From: Kumtagia sp964244725
GTDB lineage: Bacteria; Pseudomonadota; Alphaproteobacteria; Rhizobiales; Rhizobiaceae
Direction of reading: 5' to 3'
Length of the DNA stretch: 64,000 nt
NCBI GenBank assembly: GCA_964244725.1
Contig: CAXTJQ010000002.1
Span: forward strand, 248,001 to 312,000
In this document: positions 35,385-43,763 of the stretch, in pieces
Numbering within the stretch: position 1 is the stretch's first letter
How the letters are laid out: the number at the start of each line of letters is the position of its first letter
Translations under genes and position numbers: made by a program
Notes under the pieces: model-generated
Told to the model about the DNA's origin: nothing
Database searches by the model: none
The model's input: only the letters and a program-made list of their open reading frames with translations

Positions 35385-36611
35385 ATGACCACCTTGCCCT
35401 ATCACAAGCAGGACCAAGGCGATGCGATCGACCGTCTCGTCGCCGCCCACCGCCATGGCCATGGGCTCGTCCGCGATTTCTATCTGGACCCGGCAATCTT
35501 CCAGCGCGATCTCGACCGCGTCTTCCGACGCCACTGGCATTGCCTGGCGCATGCCAGCGTGATCCCCAACGCCGGAGACTTCGAACTCTTCAAGCTCGGC
35601 GACGAGGCGGTCATCCTGACGCGCACAGCCGATGGCGCGATCCATGCGATGCTCAACGTCTGCCGGCATCGCGGCGCGGAGGTCTGCACCAAGCCGAAGG
35701 GCAATGCGCGGGTCTTTGTCTGCCCGTACCACGCCTGGACCTATGCCAATGACGGCTCGCTTCGCGCCGCTCGGCTGATGCCGAAGGACTTCGACCGCAC
35801 ACAATATGGACTGAAAAAATTGCATGTCCGCGTGGCGGAAGGCCTCGTGTTCGTTTCCTTCGCCGACGCGCCGCTCGACTTCGATCCGATCGAGCAATCC
35901 TTGCGCACCAGTTGCGGCCAGTATGGCTGGGCCGACGCCAAGGTCGCCTATCGCCAGAGCTATCCGGTCGAGGCGAACTGGAAGCTCGCGGTCGAGAACT
36001 ACGTCGAATGCTATCATTGCGGTCCAGCGCATCCTGAGTATTCGCAGACCCATGCGCTCGAGCAACCGCCCGAAATGATCGAGCGGCTCAACGCCGCGAT
36101 GGAGAGCCGGACTTGCGCGCTCGGCATCGAGATCGGCAGCGGCGACGCCTGGCTGAATTCGGCGGGCCGCCACGAGGCGATCCATACGTTCCGTTATGCG
36201 CTGTACGACGGCGTTTCGAGCGGCAGCAAGGACGGATCGGCCGTCGCCCCGCTGATGGGCCGATTCAGCGCCTATGACGGCGGCGTCACGTCGATCCACC
36301 TCGGCGGCACGAGCTTCCTTGTCTGCTATCCCGACCACGGCATGATCTACCGCTTCATTCCAAAGACGGTCGACACCTGCGAGATGGAGCTGATCTGGCT
36401 CGTGCGCGGAGATGCGGTCGAGGGCCGCGACTACGATCTGGAGAAGCTGACATGGCTCTGGAAGGTCACGACCGACGAGGACAAGACGATCATCGAACAC
36501 ACGGCGCGGGGCGTGCGCTCGCGCTACTTCGTTCCGGGGCCGGTCGCGCCGATGGAGCACAACGAGCTTCGATACATAAAGTGGTATCTCGACGAAATCG
36601 CGCGGCCCTGA
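35385..36611 (+). CDS. Rieske non-heme iron oxygenase, glycine-betaine/choline monooxygenase type (2)
   Basis: A 408-residue oxygenase in the same direction, 86 bp after the first one and probably co-transcribed. Rieske ligands lie in CRHRGAEVCT and FVCPYHAWTYANDGS (about residues 92-118); the iron site is NYVECYHCGPAHPEYS (about 206). A second half (LIWLVRGDAVEGRDYDLEKL, WKVTTDEDKTIIEH) is like that of glycine-betaine and choline monooxygenases. Sequence around the active site differs from its neighbour, so the two are distinct enzymes and not a recent duplicate. Substrate not determined. Confidence 0.88.
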   Translation: MTTLPYHKQDQGDAIDRLVAAHRHGHGLVRDFYLDPAIFQRDLDRVFRRHWHCLAHASVIPNAGDFELFKLGDEAVILTRTADGAIHAMLNVCRHRGAEVCTKPKGNARVFVCPYHAWTYANDGSLRAARLMPKDFDRTQYGLKKLHVRVAEGLVFVSFADAPLDFDPIEQSLRTSCGQYGWADAKVAYRQSYPVEANWKLAVENYVECYHCGPAHPEYSQTHALEQPPEMIERLNAAMESRTCALGIEIGSGDAWLNSAGRHEAIHTFRYALYDGVSSGSKDGSAVAPLMGRFSAYDGGVTSIHLGGTSFLVCYPDHGMIYRFIPKTVDTCEMELIWLVRGDAVEGRDYDLEKLTWLWKVTTDEDKTIIEHTARGVRSRYFVPGPVAPMEHNELRYIKWYLDEIARP

Positions 36612-36777
36612 TCGCGGCGCGACCCGCCTCCGCGTCCATGCCGTAGGGGCGCTCTTCCAGCCATTCGGTCGGGAAGGCAGCCAGCGGCCGTCTGTCAGCA
36701 TTTCGTTTGAACTTTGTGGTTTTTACGCGCTACAGCAGCGTCTCGACCACTCCGAAATCGCACTGCAGGACAGGCAA

Positions 36778-38196
36778 TTGGAAGGCCAGGAAGAAGCGAC
36801 GCCCCGTGGCGGCGAGCCCGAGGCCGCGAACGCCGACATATATGGCGAGGACGGCGCGATCCGCGGCGATTTCGTCGCGCACATCGGCGCGGCCATCGCC
36901 GATCGCGATACGCTGGCGCTGCGCAGGGACGTCGGCGCGCTGCACCAATCCGAGCTCGGCGACCTGCTCGAAGCCTTGATCGCCGAGCAGCGCCGCTCGC
37001 TCGTCCAACTCATGGGGTCCGAGTTCGATTTCTCCGCCTTGACGGAAGTCGATGAAGCCATCCGCATGGACATCGTCGACAACCTGCCCAACGCGCAGAT
37101 CGCGCGGGCAGTTCAGGAACTCGATTCCGACGATGCGGTCTACATTCTGGAGGACCTCGATCAGGAGGACCAGGACGAGATCCTCGCGCAACTGCCGTTC
37201 ACGGAACGGGTCAGGCTGCGCCGGTCGCTCGACTATGCGGAAGAAACCGCAGGCCGCCGCATGCAGACGGAATTCGTCGCGGTGCCGCCGTTCTGGTCCG
37301 TCGGCCAGACGATCGACTACATGCGAGACGACAACAATCTGCCCGAACGCTTCAGCCAGATTTTCGTCATCGACCCCACCTTCAAACTGCTCGGCGCGAT
37401 CGATCTCGACCAGATTCTGCGCACCAAGCGCTCGGTCAAGATCGAGGAGATCATGCACGAGACGCGGCACGCCATCCCGGCCACCATGGACCAGGAGGAG
37501 GCGGCGCGGGAATTCGAGCAGTACGACCTGCTGTCGGCCGCGGTGGTCGACGAGACCGAGCGGCTGGTCGGGGTCTTGACCATCGACGACGTGGTGGACG
37601 TGATCCAGCAGGAAGCCGAGGAAGATCTGCTGCGCCTCGGCGGCGTCGGCGACGAGGAACTGTCCGACACGGTTTTCGACATTTCGCGGTCGCGCGTACC
37701 GTGGCTGCTGGTCAACCTGGCGACCGCCTGCCTGTCGGCCTCGGTGATCAGCATGTTCGGGGCGACCATCGAACAGATGGTGGCGCTGGCCGCTCTGATG
37801 CCGATCGTGGCGTCGCTTGGCGGCAATTCGGGCACGCAGACGATGACCGTCACGGTGCGCGCGCTGGCGACGCGCGATCTCGACATCTACAATGCCGGCC
37901 GCGTCATCCGGCGCGAAGTCCTCGTCGGGCTGTTCAACGGCGTCATCATCGCCACCGTGATCGGGCTCGTCGCGGGCCTCTGGTTCCGCAATCCCGATCT
38001 CGGCGGCGTCATCGCCGCGGCGATGGTGATCAACATGCTGGCCGCCGCGCTCGCGGGCATCCTCATTCCGCTGTGCCTCGACCGGCTTGGCGCCGACCCG
38101 GCGATTTCATCATCCATCTTCACGACGATGATCACCGATGTCATCGGCTTCCTGGCGTTTCTCAGCCTCGCCACCTGGTGGCTTAAACTGGGCTAG
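36778..38196 (+). CDS. mgtE: Magnesium transporter MgtE
   Basis: A 472-residue magnesium channel-transporter. The N domain (about 30-150; RDVGALHQSELGDLLEALIA, LDSDDAVYILEDLDQEDQDE) and two CBS domains (about 150-275; TEFVAVPPFWSVGQTIDYMR, SAAVVDETERLVGVLTIDDV) gate five TM helices (about 305-470) with the pore motif LMPIVASLGGNSGTQTMTV. The start is a TTG with AGGA upstream; no ATG fits the family start, and the N-terminal DIYGEDGAIRGDFVAHI is near the expected end. Confidence 0.93.
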   Translation: MEGQEEATPRGGEPEAANADIYGEDGAIRGDFVAHIGAAIADRDTLALRRDVGALHQSELGDLLEALIAEQRRSLVQLMGSEFDFSALTEVDEAIRMDIVDNLPNAQIARAVQELDSDDAVYILEDLDQEDQDEILAQLPFTERVRLRRSLDYAEETAGRRMQTEFVAVPPFWSVGQTIDYMRDDNNLPERFSQIFVIDPTFKLLGAIDLDQILRTKRSVKIEEIMHETRHAIPATMDQEEAAREFEQYDLLSAAVVDETERLVGVLTIDDVVDVIQQEAEEDLLRLGGVGDEELSDTVFDISRSRVPWLLVNLATACLSASVISMFGATIEQMVALAALMPIVASLGGNSGTQTMTVTVRALATRDLDIYNAGRVIRREVLVGLFNGVIIATVIGLVAGLWFRNPDLGGVIAAAMVINMLAAALAGILIPLCLDRLGADPAISSSIFTTMITDVIGFLAFLSLATWWLKLG

Positions 38197-38224
38197 ACCG
38201 TATGGCGGCCGTCGAGCGTTCGGA

Positions 38225-38240
38225 TTGACTTTTACGTAAC
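38225..38240 (+). promoter_or_regulatory. Candidate promoter/operator of the MerR gene
   Basis: TTGACT (38225-38230) directly joins a perfect palindrome TTACGTAA (38232-38239). Dyads in the promoter are the usual MerR-family operator, and TTTACGT-type sites are known for the LiuR branch. The -10 is not clear. It lies 100 bp before the MerR gene and 28 bp after mgtE. Confidence 0.35.
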
Positions 38241-38338
38241 TGCTGGCGAAAGGTCGCGAAGCCGGGATCGAAAAGCGGCGGGGGTCGCTTGCAGTCGGCT
38301 GAGCCAGGCGCCGCGGGCGCCGCAGGCGTGGGGCGAGG

Positions 38339-38725
38339 ATGCGGGAATTTTACTCGATCACCGAATTGACGCGCGAATTCGACATTTCGACGCGAACGCT
38401 GCGCTTTTATGAAGACGAGGGGCTGATCCAGCCGGTCCGGCGCGGCAGGACGCGCCTGTTCCGGCCATCCGACAGGCACCTCGTGCGCCAGATCCTGCGC
38501 GGCAAGCGGCTCGGGTTCTCGATCAACGAGATCCGCGAGATCATCCAGATGTATAGCGAGCCGCCGGGCGAGATCGGACAATTGAAGCTGCTCATCAGGC
38601 GCATCAATGAAAGGAAGGACGATCTCCGCCAGAAGCGGCGCGACCTCGAAGAGACGTTGGCCGAACTCGATCGTTCCGAGGAAGCCTGCGTCGAACGTCT
38701 GGCCGAGCTTGGCGTCAACACGTGA
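38339..38725 (+). CDS. MerR family transcriptional regulator
   Basis: A 128-residue regulator. The N-terminal winged helix-turn-helix is YSITELTREFDISTRTLRFY with EDEGLIQPVRRGRTRLF (about 5-43), then RLGFSINEIREIIQMY and a long dimerisation coiled coil (about 82-122, RRINERKDDLRQKRRDLEET). No cysteine cluster is present, so it is not a metal sensor of the CueR/ZntR kind; the layout is closest to the LiuR-like regulators of branched-chain amino-acid or fatty-acid catabolism (inference). No target gene is adjacent. Confidence 0.88.
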   Translation: MREFYSITELTREFDISTRTLRFYEDEGLIQPVRRGRTRLFRPSDRHLVRQILRGKRLGFSINEIREIIQMYSEPPGEIGQLKLLIRRINERKDDLRQKRRDLEETLAELDRSEEACVERLAELGVNT

Positions 38726-38740
38726 GGTCGAACGGCGACC

Positions 38741-39217
38741 TCAGACCCAGCGGCGGACCCGCTTGGCATAATCGTGATATCGCTTGCCGAAGCGCGCCTT
38801 GAGATGCCGTTCTTCCGGCTCGATCTGAAGCTTGGCCGTCGCGAATGCGGCGAGGACCGCGAGGACCGGGAACCAGAGGCTGCCGACGATCAGGCCGATG
38901 CCCAGGACGAGCATCGTATTGGCGAGATAAAGCGGGTTGCGGCTGAACGAATAGGCGCCGTCGGTCACGAGATGATCGGCTGGCTTGAGCGGACTGACGG
39001 TCGTCTTCGCGCGAGCGAGCGAGCGCAAGGCCGAGACATAGATCGCCGCTACGACGGCCTCCATCAGGCAGCCCGCCGCGAACAGGATGTCGGACAGCGG
39101 CTCGCCGATCCACGGCAGGGGATAGGCGATGCCGCCGACAATACCGCCCGCCAGCGCGATCAAATAGACGACCGGCGGCCAGGGGAACTTCACCCGCAGT
39201 GATGTCGCGTCCGTCAT
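38741..39217 (-). CDS. Isoprenylcysteine carboxyl methyltransferase-like membrane protein
   Basis: A 158-residue membrane protein of the ICMT/PEMT-like methyltransferase group. Hydrophobic helices at about 12-33, 40-61 and 95-120 precede the SAM-binding end: TDGAYSFSRNPLYLANTMLV (about 85-104) and EPEERHLKARFGKRYHDYAK (about 133-152), the ExE-type signature of the family. True substrate unknown. Its ATG overlaps the stop of the upstream DUF1624 gene (ATGA). Confidence 0.85.
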   Translation of the reverse strand: MTDATSLRVKFPWPPVVYLIALAGGIVGGIAYPLPWIGEPLSDILFAAGCLMEAVVAAIYVSALRSLARAKTTVSPLKPADHLVTDGAYSFSRNPLYLANTMLVLGIGLIVGSLWFPVLAVLAAFATAKLQIEPEERHLKARFGKRYHDYAKRVRRWV

Positions 39218-40215
39218 GGCGCCTGTGTGCCGATCATCTGGTCCTCGGTCCTGTCGGTGCAAAGGCCGGCGGTTTCGCCAATGCTCCGACGGAAACCTTC
39301 GCTCTGGTCTCCGGCCAGAAGCTTCTGAAGCTGGTCGGCCTTCTTCATCTCCTCGAGCATGCAGCCACAATAGCGTGCGCAAAACGGTTCGTCCCGCGTT
39401 TGTCCGCACGTCGCCTGGCAGGATGCGGAGAAACTGGCGTCCGGACTGCGGGGCGTCGCCGGCATGATCTGGGAGAAAAGCCAGACGCAGCCGATGAGGA
39501 CCGGCTGGTGGATGAGGTAGACGGCGAGGCTGTGGCGGCCGGCGCGCAGCGGCCACCGCGCCCAGGAGCCGAATCGAACGCTCGACAATCGTTCAGGGAG
39601 CCCTGTCGCAGCGCCCATTCTGGCGGCGGCGATTCCGACCAGCACCGCAGCGAACCACGGAAACAGCGGCACATAGTCATTCGAGCGGAGCCGCATCTCG
39701 GAAAGGCCCACCCACCAGAGCGCCGGATGATCGAAGACGGGCGCCTGGACGTAAAACGGGAGCGCGACGATTACCGCCGCGAACAGCAGCGTCACGATCG
39801 CAGGCAGCCGGAGGAAGGCAAGGCCGAGCAGGCTGGCCAGCGCGATCTGGTGCAGGATGCCGAAGAAGATGAAGCCGCTCGGAACGGCGAAATAGGTGAC
39901 GAGCGAGATGATCAGCGCGGCGGCGGCGACCATCGCGAAGCGGCGCCAGAAGCCGCGCCAGCGAACGCCGTCGCCGTGAGCCAGAAACAGGCTGACGCCG
40001 ACCAGGACAAGGAAGCTTGTCGCGATGCAGCGCGCGAACATCTTCCAGCCGCCGATGGCGGTCATGCCCGGCGGCAGATAGCCGAAGAATTCGAGGTCCC
40101 AGGTGAAATGGTAGATCGCCATGGCGAGCAAAGCGACGCAGCGCGCGAGGTCGAGCGCTTCGATGCGACGGCGGGGGCCGGTCGCGGTTTGAACTTCGAG
40201 ACGCTCAGCCTGCAT
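39214..40215 (-). CDS. DUF1624 / heparan-alpha-glucosaminide N-acetyltransferase-like membrane protein
   Basis: A 333-residue integral membrane protein with about seven hydrophobic helices. The start RRIEALDLARCVALLAMAIY with HFTWDLEFFGYLPPG (about 15-50) is the DUF1624 signature, and LPLRAGRHSLAVYLIHQPVL-like RAGRHSLAVYLIHQPV (about 240) is the acyltransferase-type end. A Cys-rich C-terminal tail (SCQATCGQTRDEPFCARYCG, about 273-292) follows the last helix. Role unknown. Co-transcribed with the methyltransferase downstream. Confidence 0.85.
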   Translation of the reverse strand: MQAERLEVQTATGPRRRIEALDLARCVALLAMAIYHFTWDLEFFGYLPPGMTAIGGWKMFARCIATSFLVLVGVSLFLAHGDGVRWRGFWRRFAMVAAAALIISLVTYFAVPSGFIFFGILHQIALASLLGLAFLRLPAIVTLLFAAVIVALPFYVQAPVFDHPALWWVGLSEMRLRSNDYVPLFPWFAAVLVGIAAARMGAATGLPERLSSVRFGSWARWPLRAGRHSLAVYLIHQPVLIGCVWLFSQIMPATPRSPDASFSASCQATCGQTRDEPFCARYCGCMLEEMKKADQLQKLLAGDQSEGFRRSIGETAGLCTDRTEDQMIGTQAP

Positions 40216-40493
40216 TGTCGACGGAGTCCCGCGTTCACGACGCGACGACTAGCACGGCGATGAAACGCGGACGAATGGATTTGGGGCGCGCCGGTTGAAG
40301 AAAAATGCGAATGGCGCGGAACTCTGGCGCCCGGACCCAGTACCCCCGGACGTTGCGCGGCAAAGCACCGGAGGGATGCGCTCGACGCCTGCCCTCGCTG
40401 TCGGGATGCAACTCCGCTGAGCCCAATCCTTTACGGCACAGACTTCTGAACCTCGAAACAGAAGCTTAACGGTCGTCGTGGCACAGTCTCGCC

Positions 40494-41285
40494 ATGGATC
40501 GAATCATGCCCATTCTGCGCGTCAAATCCGGGCGGCACGTGCTGATCGGGACCGCGCTCATCACGCTCGTTTCGGTCATCGTTCCGATCGTCGCGATGAT
40601 GATTCCCATGATGCAAATGCAACGCCTCCCGGCCAGCGCGTTCTGGGGCGTCCTCGCCGTGTCCGGCGCCATTCCGTTGTTCATCGCGCCGCCGATCTCG
40701 TATTTCACGCTCAGCATTCTGCGGCTGCTGACGGTCACGATCGATCGTATCGATGATTATGTCAAATTCGACGCTCTGACCGGCGTGCTCAGCCGCGCCT
40801 ACCTGCTCGGCAAGGTGCGCGAAGCGCTGACCGGCGGCGGCGCATTCCTTATGGTCGACGCAGACCACTTCAAGGCCATCAACGACACCCATGGGCACGA
40901 CATCGGCGACGAGGCCCTGAAGCGCATTGCCGAAACGCTCCGCACGACGCTTTCTTCGGACGCGTTGGTCGGGCGCCTTGGCGGCGAGGAATTCGGCGTC
41001 TTCCTTCCGGGCGCCGACGATGCGCAGGCGGCCGCCGCGGCGGCTTCGCTTTGCGCCGCCATGCGCGTTTCCGGCGCCGTCATAGCCGGCCTTGAACTCA
41101 AGGTGACGATCAGCGTCGGCGGGGCCACTCACTCCTCGTCCTGGCCTTGGGAAAACACCATGAAACTCGCCGACGCCGCTCTCTATCATGCCAAGCGCTC
41201 CGGTCGGGACCGGTTCTATATCGCGGCGGCGACCGATACGATGCCCGCGCTGCTCCTCAGGGCCTCGGAAGCGCGGAGCGCCTGA
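40494..41285 (+). CDS. Membrane-bound GGDEF diguanylate cyclase
   Basis: A 263-residue protein. Two TM helices (about 17-42 and 50-75) and a short linker lead to the GGDEF domain (about 90-250): KFDALTGVLSRAYLLGKV, FLMVDADHFKAINDTHGHDI, the active site RLGGEEFGVFLPG and the end ADAALYHAKRSGRDRFY. The GGEEF form is normally active. The inhibitory RxxD site that should sit ahead of it reads SSDA, so product inhibition is probably absent. It lacks a sensor domain. The 278 bp upstream (40216-40493) show no gene and no clear promoter. Confidence 0.92.
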   Translation: MDRIMPILRVKSGRHVLIGTALITLVSVIVPIVAMMIPMMQMQRLPASAFWGVLAVSGAIPLFIAPPISYFTLSILRLLTVTIDRIDDYVKFDALTGVLSRAYLLGKVREALTGGGAFLMVDADHFKAINDTHGHDIGDEALKRIAETLRTTLSSDALVGRLGGEEFGVFLPGADDAQAAAAAASLCAAMRVSGAVIAGLELKVTISVGGATHSSSWPWENTMKLADAALYHAKRSGRDRFYIAAATDTMPALLLRASEARSA

Positions 41286-41313
41286 CGCCCCCGGCAATCC
41301 TCGAGCCCGTTCT

Positions 41314-42507
41314 TCACAGTGCTACGGCGCCAGCGACCTTTCCGGTCTCCGCGCGAGCGGCGCGAACCCAGTCGTGGAAGCGATGCAATGCGTATTCCTC
41401 CGGCATCAGCACGCCGGTTGCATGCGGCTGTGCGTGCAGGCCGCGCTGGTTGATCTCGCAGATCGCGGCGTCTTCCTCGAGCACTTCGATGCCGAAGTCG
41501 ACGATGTTGTCGAAGCCGGCGGCCGACCCGCCCAAAGCTTCCGGCAGGAAGAGCCATTCGGCCGTCAGCTGTGTTCGCTCAGGCCCGAGCGGCAGCAGAC
41601 GAACCGTCCGCACGTAGTCGACATGGCCGACGACAAACATCGAGGGCAGGTTCATGGCGTAGTTCTGGCCGGCGGCGCGCTCGGCCAGGGTCAGCGTCGT
41701 GAACCGCCGGTCGAGCGCCTTGCCATCGGCCGACCAGGTCTCTGCGCCGGTGCGCAGCCCGCCCGAATAGCGTGGGTCGTCATTGTCGGCCTGATGCGCC
41801 CATTGCGGATCGTCGTGACGGTCCATCATCCCGCGTCCGTAGATCGGCACCAGCGCCGAGAGATGCTGATGGACGCCCGGACAATGCAGGCACTCGTTGA
41901 AGTTCTCCCAGAAGATTTTCCAGTTGCACGCCATCGTCTTGGTGAAGACGCGGCCGGTGGCCAGGGTTTCGAGCGGCCAGTTCGACAGATCCGCGGAGGT
42001 CGTGTCGAAGGATGCGGCGAGGTCGCCCGCATCCGGCGCGAGATTGACGAAGACGAACCCGCGCCAGACCGAAAGCGCAACGCGATAGAGCGGATAATCC
42101 GCTCTATCGAAGCCGTCCGGCAGCCTCTGCGACGGGACCCTGACGAGGTCGCCACGCAGCGAATAAGACCAGGCATGATAGGGACAGGTGAGGAGCTTTG
42201 CCTTGAGGCGGCCCTGTTCGGCCTGGCAAAGCTGCGATCCGCGATGCCGGCACGTGTTGTAAAACGCTTGCAGATCGCCCTTGTCGTCGCGCAGAACCAG
42301 GATTTGCTGCGCGCCGATGGCGAGCACTCTGTAGGCGAGCGGTTCGGCAAGATCGGCGGTGCGGCAGACGTTGATCCAGTTGCGGCGCCAGATTTTGTCG
42401 AGATCGCGCTGGTACGCCTCCGGCTCGAAATAATCGGCGGACTGCAGGGTCGGCTCGACCGAGGCCAGTCCGTTGTAGGTCGGTCGGTTTGCTGTCTCGT
42501 GCGGCAT
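41314..42507 (-). CDS. Rieske non-heme iron oxygenase, choline/glycine-betaine monooxygenase type (3)
   Basis: A 397-residue oxygenase alpha subunit. Rieske ligands lie in CRHRGSQLCQ and LLTCPYHAWSYSLRGD (about residues 78-106); the catalytic iron site is NFNECLHCPGVHQHLS (about 193). The start MPHETANRPTYNGLASVEPT has GAGGAG upstream at good spacing; the frame is open back to 42612. This is the most divergent of the three Rieske enzymes in the window and stands alone, diverging from the ChaC-like gene. Confidence 0.88.
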   Translation of the reverse strand: MPHETANRPTYNGLASVEPTLQSADYFEPEAYQRDLDKIWRRNWINVCRTADLAEPLAYRVLAIGAQQILVLRDDKGDLQAFYNTCRHRGSQLCQAEQGRLKAKLLTCPYHAWSYSLRGDLVRVPSQRLPDGFDRADYPLYRVALSVWRGFVFVNLAPDAGDLAASFDTTSADLSNWPLETLATGRVFTKTMACNWKIFWENFNECLHCPGVHQHLSALVPIYGRGMMDRHDDPQWAHQADNDDPRYSGGLRTGAETWSADGKALDRRFTTLTLAERAAGQNYAMNLPSMFVVGHVDYVRTVRLLPLGPERTQLTAEWLFLPEALGGSAAGFDNIVDFGIEVLEEDAAICEINQRGLHAQPHATGVLMPEEYALHRFHDWVRAARAETGKVAGAVAL

Positions 42508-42593
42508 GGCGCGCTCCTCGCGGGGAAGCGGACATCGCGGTCGGGTCTTTGTCAATATTGATGCGCGGGTGGAACGACGATAGGAATCGCCAG

Positions 42594-43289
42594 ATGCGAA
42601 AGACCACGACAACCATGTCCCTCACGCCCGAACTCGTGGCGCTTTGCCACCGGGTGCTTTCCGACACGGGTCCGGAACCGGGGCTCGCTTATCTCGCCGA
42701 CGATGACTATGACCGGCTGGTCGCCGCCGCGCTTTCGATCAGGCCGGCCGGGACCGCGCTTTGGCTGTTCGCATACGGATCGCTGATCTGGAAGCCCGAG
42801 ATCGAGCATGTGGACGAGCGGCTCGCCACGGTGCGCGGCTACCATCGCGCCTTCCGCATCAGGCTGACGCGCTGGCGCGGAACCATGGAGCGGCCCGGAC
42901 TGATGATGGGCCTCTCTCCGGGCGGGCAATGCAGGGGCGTCGCATTCCGTCTGCCCGACGGAGATGCGCGCGAGCAACTGGCGAAGCTGTTCCGGCGCGA
43001 GATGACCGCCAAGCCCACCACCTACGTGCCGAAATGGCTGCGCCTCGATACGGCCGAAGGTCCGCTGACCGCGCTCGGTTTCGTCACCAATCCGCTCGGG
43101 CGCACCTATGCCGGCAAGCTTGACGACCTGCAGGTCGCGACGGCCCTGGCGGAGGCATGCGGCCATCTTGGATCGGGCGCGGACTATCTGCTCAACACCG
43201 TCGCCAATCTCGAGTCGCGCGGCATTCGCGATCGTGGCCTGTGGCGCTTGCAAGCCATGGTGGCGCAAGTCATCAAGGCGCGCGCCTGA
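42594..43289 (+). CDS. ChaC-like gamma-glutamylcyclotransferase
   Basis: A 231-residue cytoplasmic enzyme of the ChaC family, which cleaves glutathione or other gamma-glutamyl amines to 5-oxoproline. The substrate loop is WLFAYGSLIWKPEIEH (about residue 54) and the fold continues with GYHRAFRIRLTRWRGTMERP and LSPGGQCRGVAFRLP, where the catalytic Glu is expected nearby (REMTAKPTTYVPKWL block). AGGAA lies 8 nt before the ATG. With ggt (30330) it gives two glutathione-degrading enzymes in the window. Confidence 0.9.
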   Translation: MRKTTTTMSLTPELVALCHRVLSDTGPEPGLAYLADDDYDRLVAAALSIRPAGTALWLFAYGSLIWKPEIEHVDERLATVRGYHRAFRIRLTRWRGTMERPGLMMGLSPGGQCRGVAFRLPDGDAREQLAKLFRREMTAKPTTYVPKWLRLDTAEGPLTALGFVTNPLGRTYAGKLDDLQVATALAEACGHLGSGADYLLNTVANLESRGIRDRGLWRLQAMVAQVIKARA

Positions 43290-43357
43290 CGGCGGATTCG
43301 GCATGGCGCATGCCGGGATTTGATTTGCCCGGCGACGCGATTGCAATTAGGGTCGCC

Positions 43358-43528
43358 TCGTCGTCGGTTCCATTGGGACCAATAGGGAATGCGGTGCGGG
43401 TGCGAACCCAATGCCGCGGCTGCCCCCGCAACTGTAAGCGGCGAGCCCTCTCCAAATGCCACTGAGGATATCCTCGGGAAGGCGGGGTAGGGCCGCGACC
43501 CGCGAGCCAGGAGACCTGCCGGCGACAG
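43358..43528 (+). promoter_or_regulatory. Cobalamin (B12) riboswitch upstream of cbtB-cbtA-cobU-cobO
   Basis: Conserved parts in order: the P1 strand GTCGTCGG, AATAGGGAATGCGGTGCGGG, GCTGCCCCCGCAACTGTAAG, CCTCGGGAAGGCGGGGT, the B12 box GAGCCAGGAGACCTGCC and the closing strand CCGGCGAC, which pairs with P1. It should switch off cobalt uptake and corrinoid adenosylation when adenosylcobalamin is high. It is the second such switch in the window. Confidence 0.96.
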
Positions 43529-43539
43529 GTGCAATCAAG

Positions 43540-43556
43540 GCCCTCGGGTGGAGGGC
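43540..43556 (+). promoter_or_regulatory. Hairpin between the riboswitch and the cbtB ribosome binding site
   Basis: A 6-bp stem GCCCTC/GAGGGC with a 5-nt loop, directly before GGAAGGATTTGAAATG, which holds the cbtB Shine-Dalgarno and start. With no U-run it cannot terminate; it may be part of a switch that hides or frees the ribosome binding site. Confidence 0.4.
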
Positions 43557-43569
43557 GGAAGGATTTGAA

Positions 43570-43749
43570 ATGAATACGACTTCGATTGTTTTCGGCGCCG
43601 CGCAAAGTTCGGCGTCGCGCATCGCGCAGCTCGCCATCGCCGGCGTTCTCGGCCTCTTCATCGTCGGCTTCGTCGGTTTCTCGCATTTGGAGATCGTCCA
43701 CAATGCGGGTCACGACTATCGGCATTCGATGAACTTTCCCTGCCACTGA
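43570..43749 (+). CDS. cbtB: Cobalt transporter subunit CbtB
   Basis: A 59-residue single-helix membrane protein. The TM helix is at about 20-40 (LAIAGVLGLFIVGFVGFSHL); the C-terminus is histidine-rich (HNAGHDYRHSMNFPCH), a cobalt-binding end typical of the family. It works with CbtA as a B12-regulated cobalt importer (prediction from genomic context in the literature). AAGGA lies upstream, and the riboswitch ends about 40 bp before the start. Confidence 0.9.
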   Translation: MNTTSIVFGAAQSSASRIAQLAIAGVLGLFIVGFVGFSHLEIVHNAGHDYRHSMNFPCH

Positions 43750-43763
43750 GGGGACATACCGTC

